Shown piece after piece: positions 32,956 through 33,125 of a DNA stretch of 33,125 nucleotides. Below the pieces are notes generated by a model. It did no database searches. It was given only the letters and a program-made list of their open reading frames with translations, and was not told where the DNA came from. A program made the translations under genes and the position numbers. The stretch is from Litchfieldia stipae. GTDB taxonomy: Bacteria > Bacillota > Bacilli > Bacillales > Bacillaceae_L. Position 1 is the first letter of the stretch. The number at the start of each line of letters is the position of its first letter. The stretch spans positions 1 through 33,125 of the forward strand of contig NZ_JACYHA010000033.1 of the NCBI RefSeq assembly GCF_014837155.1, read 5' to 3'.

Positions 32956-33033
32956 CCGCAGCCTGAATACACTCCGCGTCCTGTGGGGTGCCCGGTGAGC
33001 CTCCTCGTCACTTCGCTGAGGCCACTGAAAAAC
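32956..33033 (-). repeat. Intergenic palindromic repeat R7 (truncated, inverted)
   Basis: GCAGCCTGAATACACTCCGC, GTCCTGTGGGGTGCCC, GGTGAGCCTCCTCGTC and GAGGCCACTGAAAAA read as the reverse complement of R1, and the copy breaks at the same junction. It lacks the second terminal arm, so it cannot form the full palindrome alone. Confidence 0.82.
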
Positions 33034-33067
33034 TATCGTTTTTTGATAACTTTAATTTCCAAAGAAA

Positions 33068-33112
33068 AAAACAAGCCTTTTTTTCTCAAATAAGATCAAA
33101 AAGGCTTGTTTT
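33068..33112. terminator. Bidirectional terminator at the window end
   Basis: A perfect 15-base stem (33068-33082 with 33098-33112: AAAACAAGCCTTTTT and AAAAAGGCTTGTTTT) encloses a 15-base loop. It has A-runs on one side and T-runs on the other, so it can act in both directions. A gene converging from the right of the window is likely. Confidence 0.85.
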
Positions 33113-33125
33113 AAAGGGGGAATTC

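Noticed and set aside
1-33125. Insertion sequence, prophage or integrative element
   Set aside because: No transposase, integrase, recombinase or phage structural gene is present. The holin-family gene belongs to the conserved yvl operon.

Overview
The window is a low-GC chromosomal segment of a motile, endospore-former-type Bacillaceae bacterium. This is inferred from strong AGGAGG-type ribosome binding sites, frequent TTG/GTG starts, and gene orders known from Bacillus: ctpB-minJ, yndG-yndH-yndJ, csbA with uvrB-uvrA, and yvlABCD directly beyond uvrA. I see no phage, insertion sequence, CRISPR array, rRNA or tRNA. All recognised genes are complete, and both window ends are non-coding.

Layout. 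Bases 1-6200 hold envelope and division genes: an M23 (EnvC/PcsB-like) hydrolase factor, a LysM-CAP secreted protein, a small 47-codon gene on the minus strand, the CtpB protease and the MinJ division-site protein. Bases 6244-9291 are the overlapping yndG-yndH-yndJ membrane operon. Bases 9558-10940 hold a minus-strand zinc-binding lipoprotein (ZnuA/AdcA type) with six 13-residue His-rich repeats and a Zur-box-like site upstream. Bases 11189-12928 hold cheW behind a SigD-like promoter, and ppaC. Bases 13169-19107 are a three-gene signalling operon: membrane hybrid kinase, CheR-type methyltransferase, and soluble REC-PAS-PAS-PAS kinase. Bases 19148-20526 hold an ankyrin-repeat remnant, a SnoaL-like gene and a repeat-rich, structured non-coding stretch. 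Then come prfC (RF3), csbA, an MFS exporter, the uvrB-uvrA excision-repair operon behind a LexA-like box, a two-gene unit (basic His/Tyr/Lys/Ser-rich 58-residue protein plus a eukaryotic-like kinase), and the yvlABCD envelope-stress operon behind a SigW-type promoter.

Seven copies of one GC-rich palindromic intergenic repeat (R1-R7) are spread through the window, mostly just after transcription terminators. Full copies are about 170 bp with outer inverted repeats, so they look like a small non-autonomous (MITE/REP-like) element. A second, unrelated degenerate tandem repeat occupies 19635-19890.

The best candidates for undescribed biology are: the kinase-CheR-kinase operon, which has no CheB or receptor; the 58-residue basic protein translationally coupled to a Ser/Thr kinase; a possible three-way-junction RNA that pairs with the csbA ribosome binding site; mutually exclusive RNA hairpins upstream of prfC; the R-element family; and two orphan ACGT-centred palindromes upstream of the yvl operon. 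All functions are read from sequence and recalled family knowledge. No database search was run.
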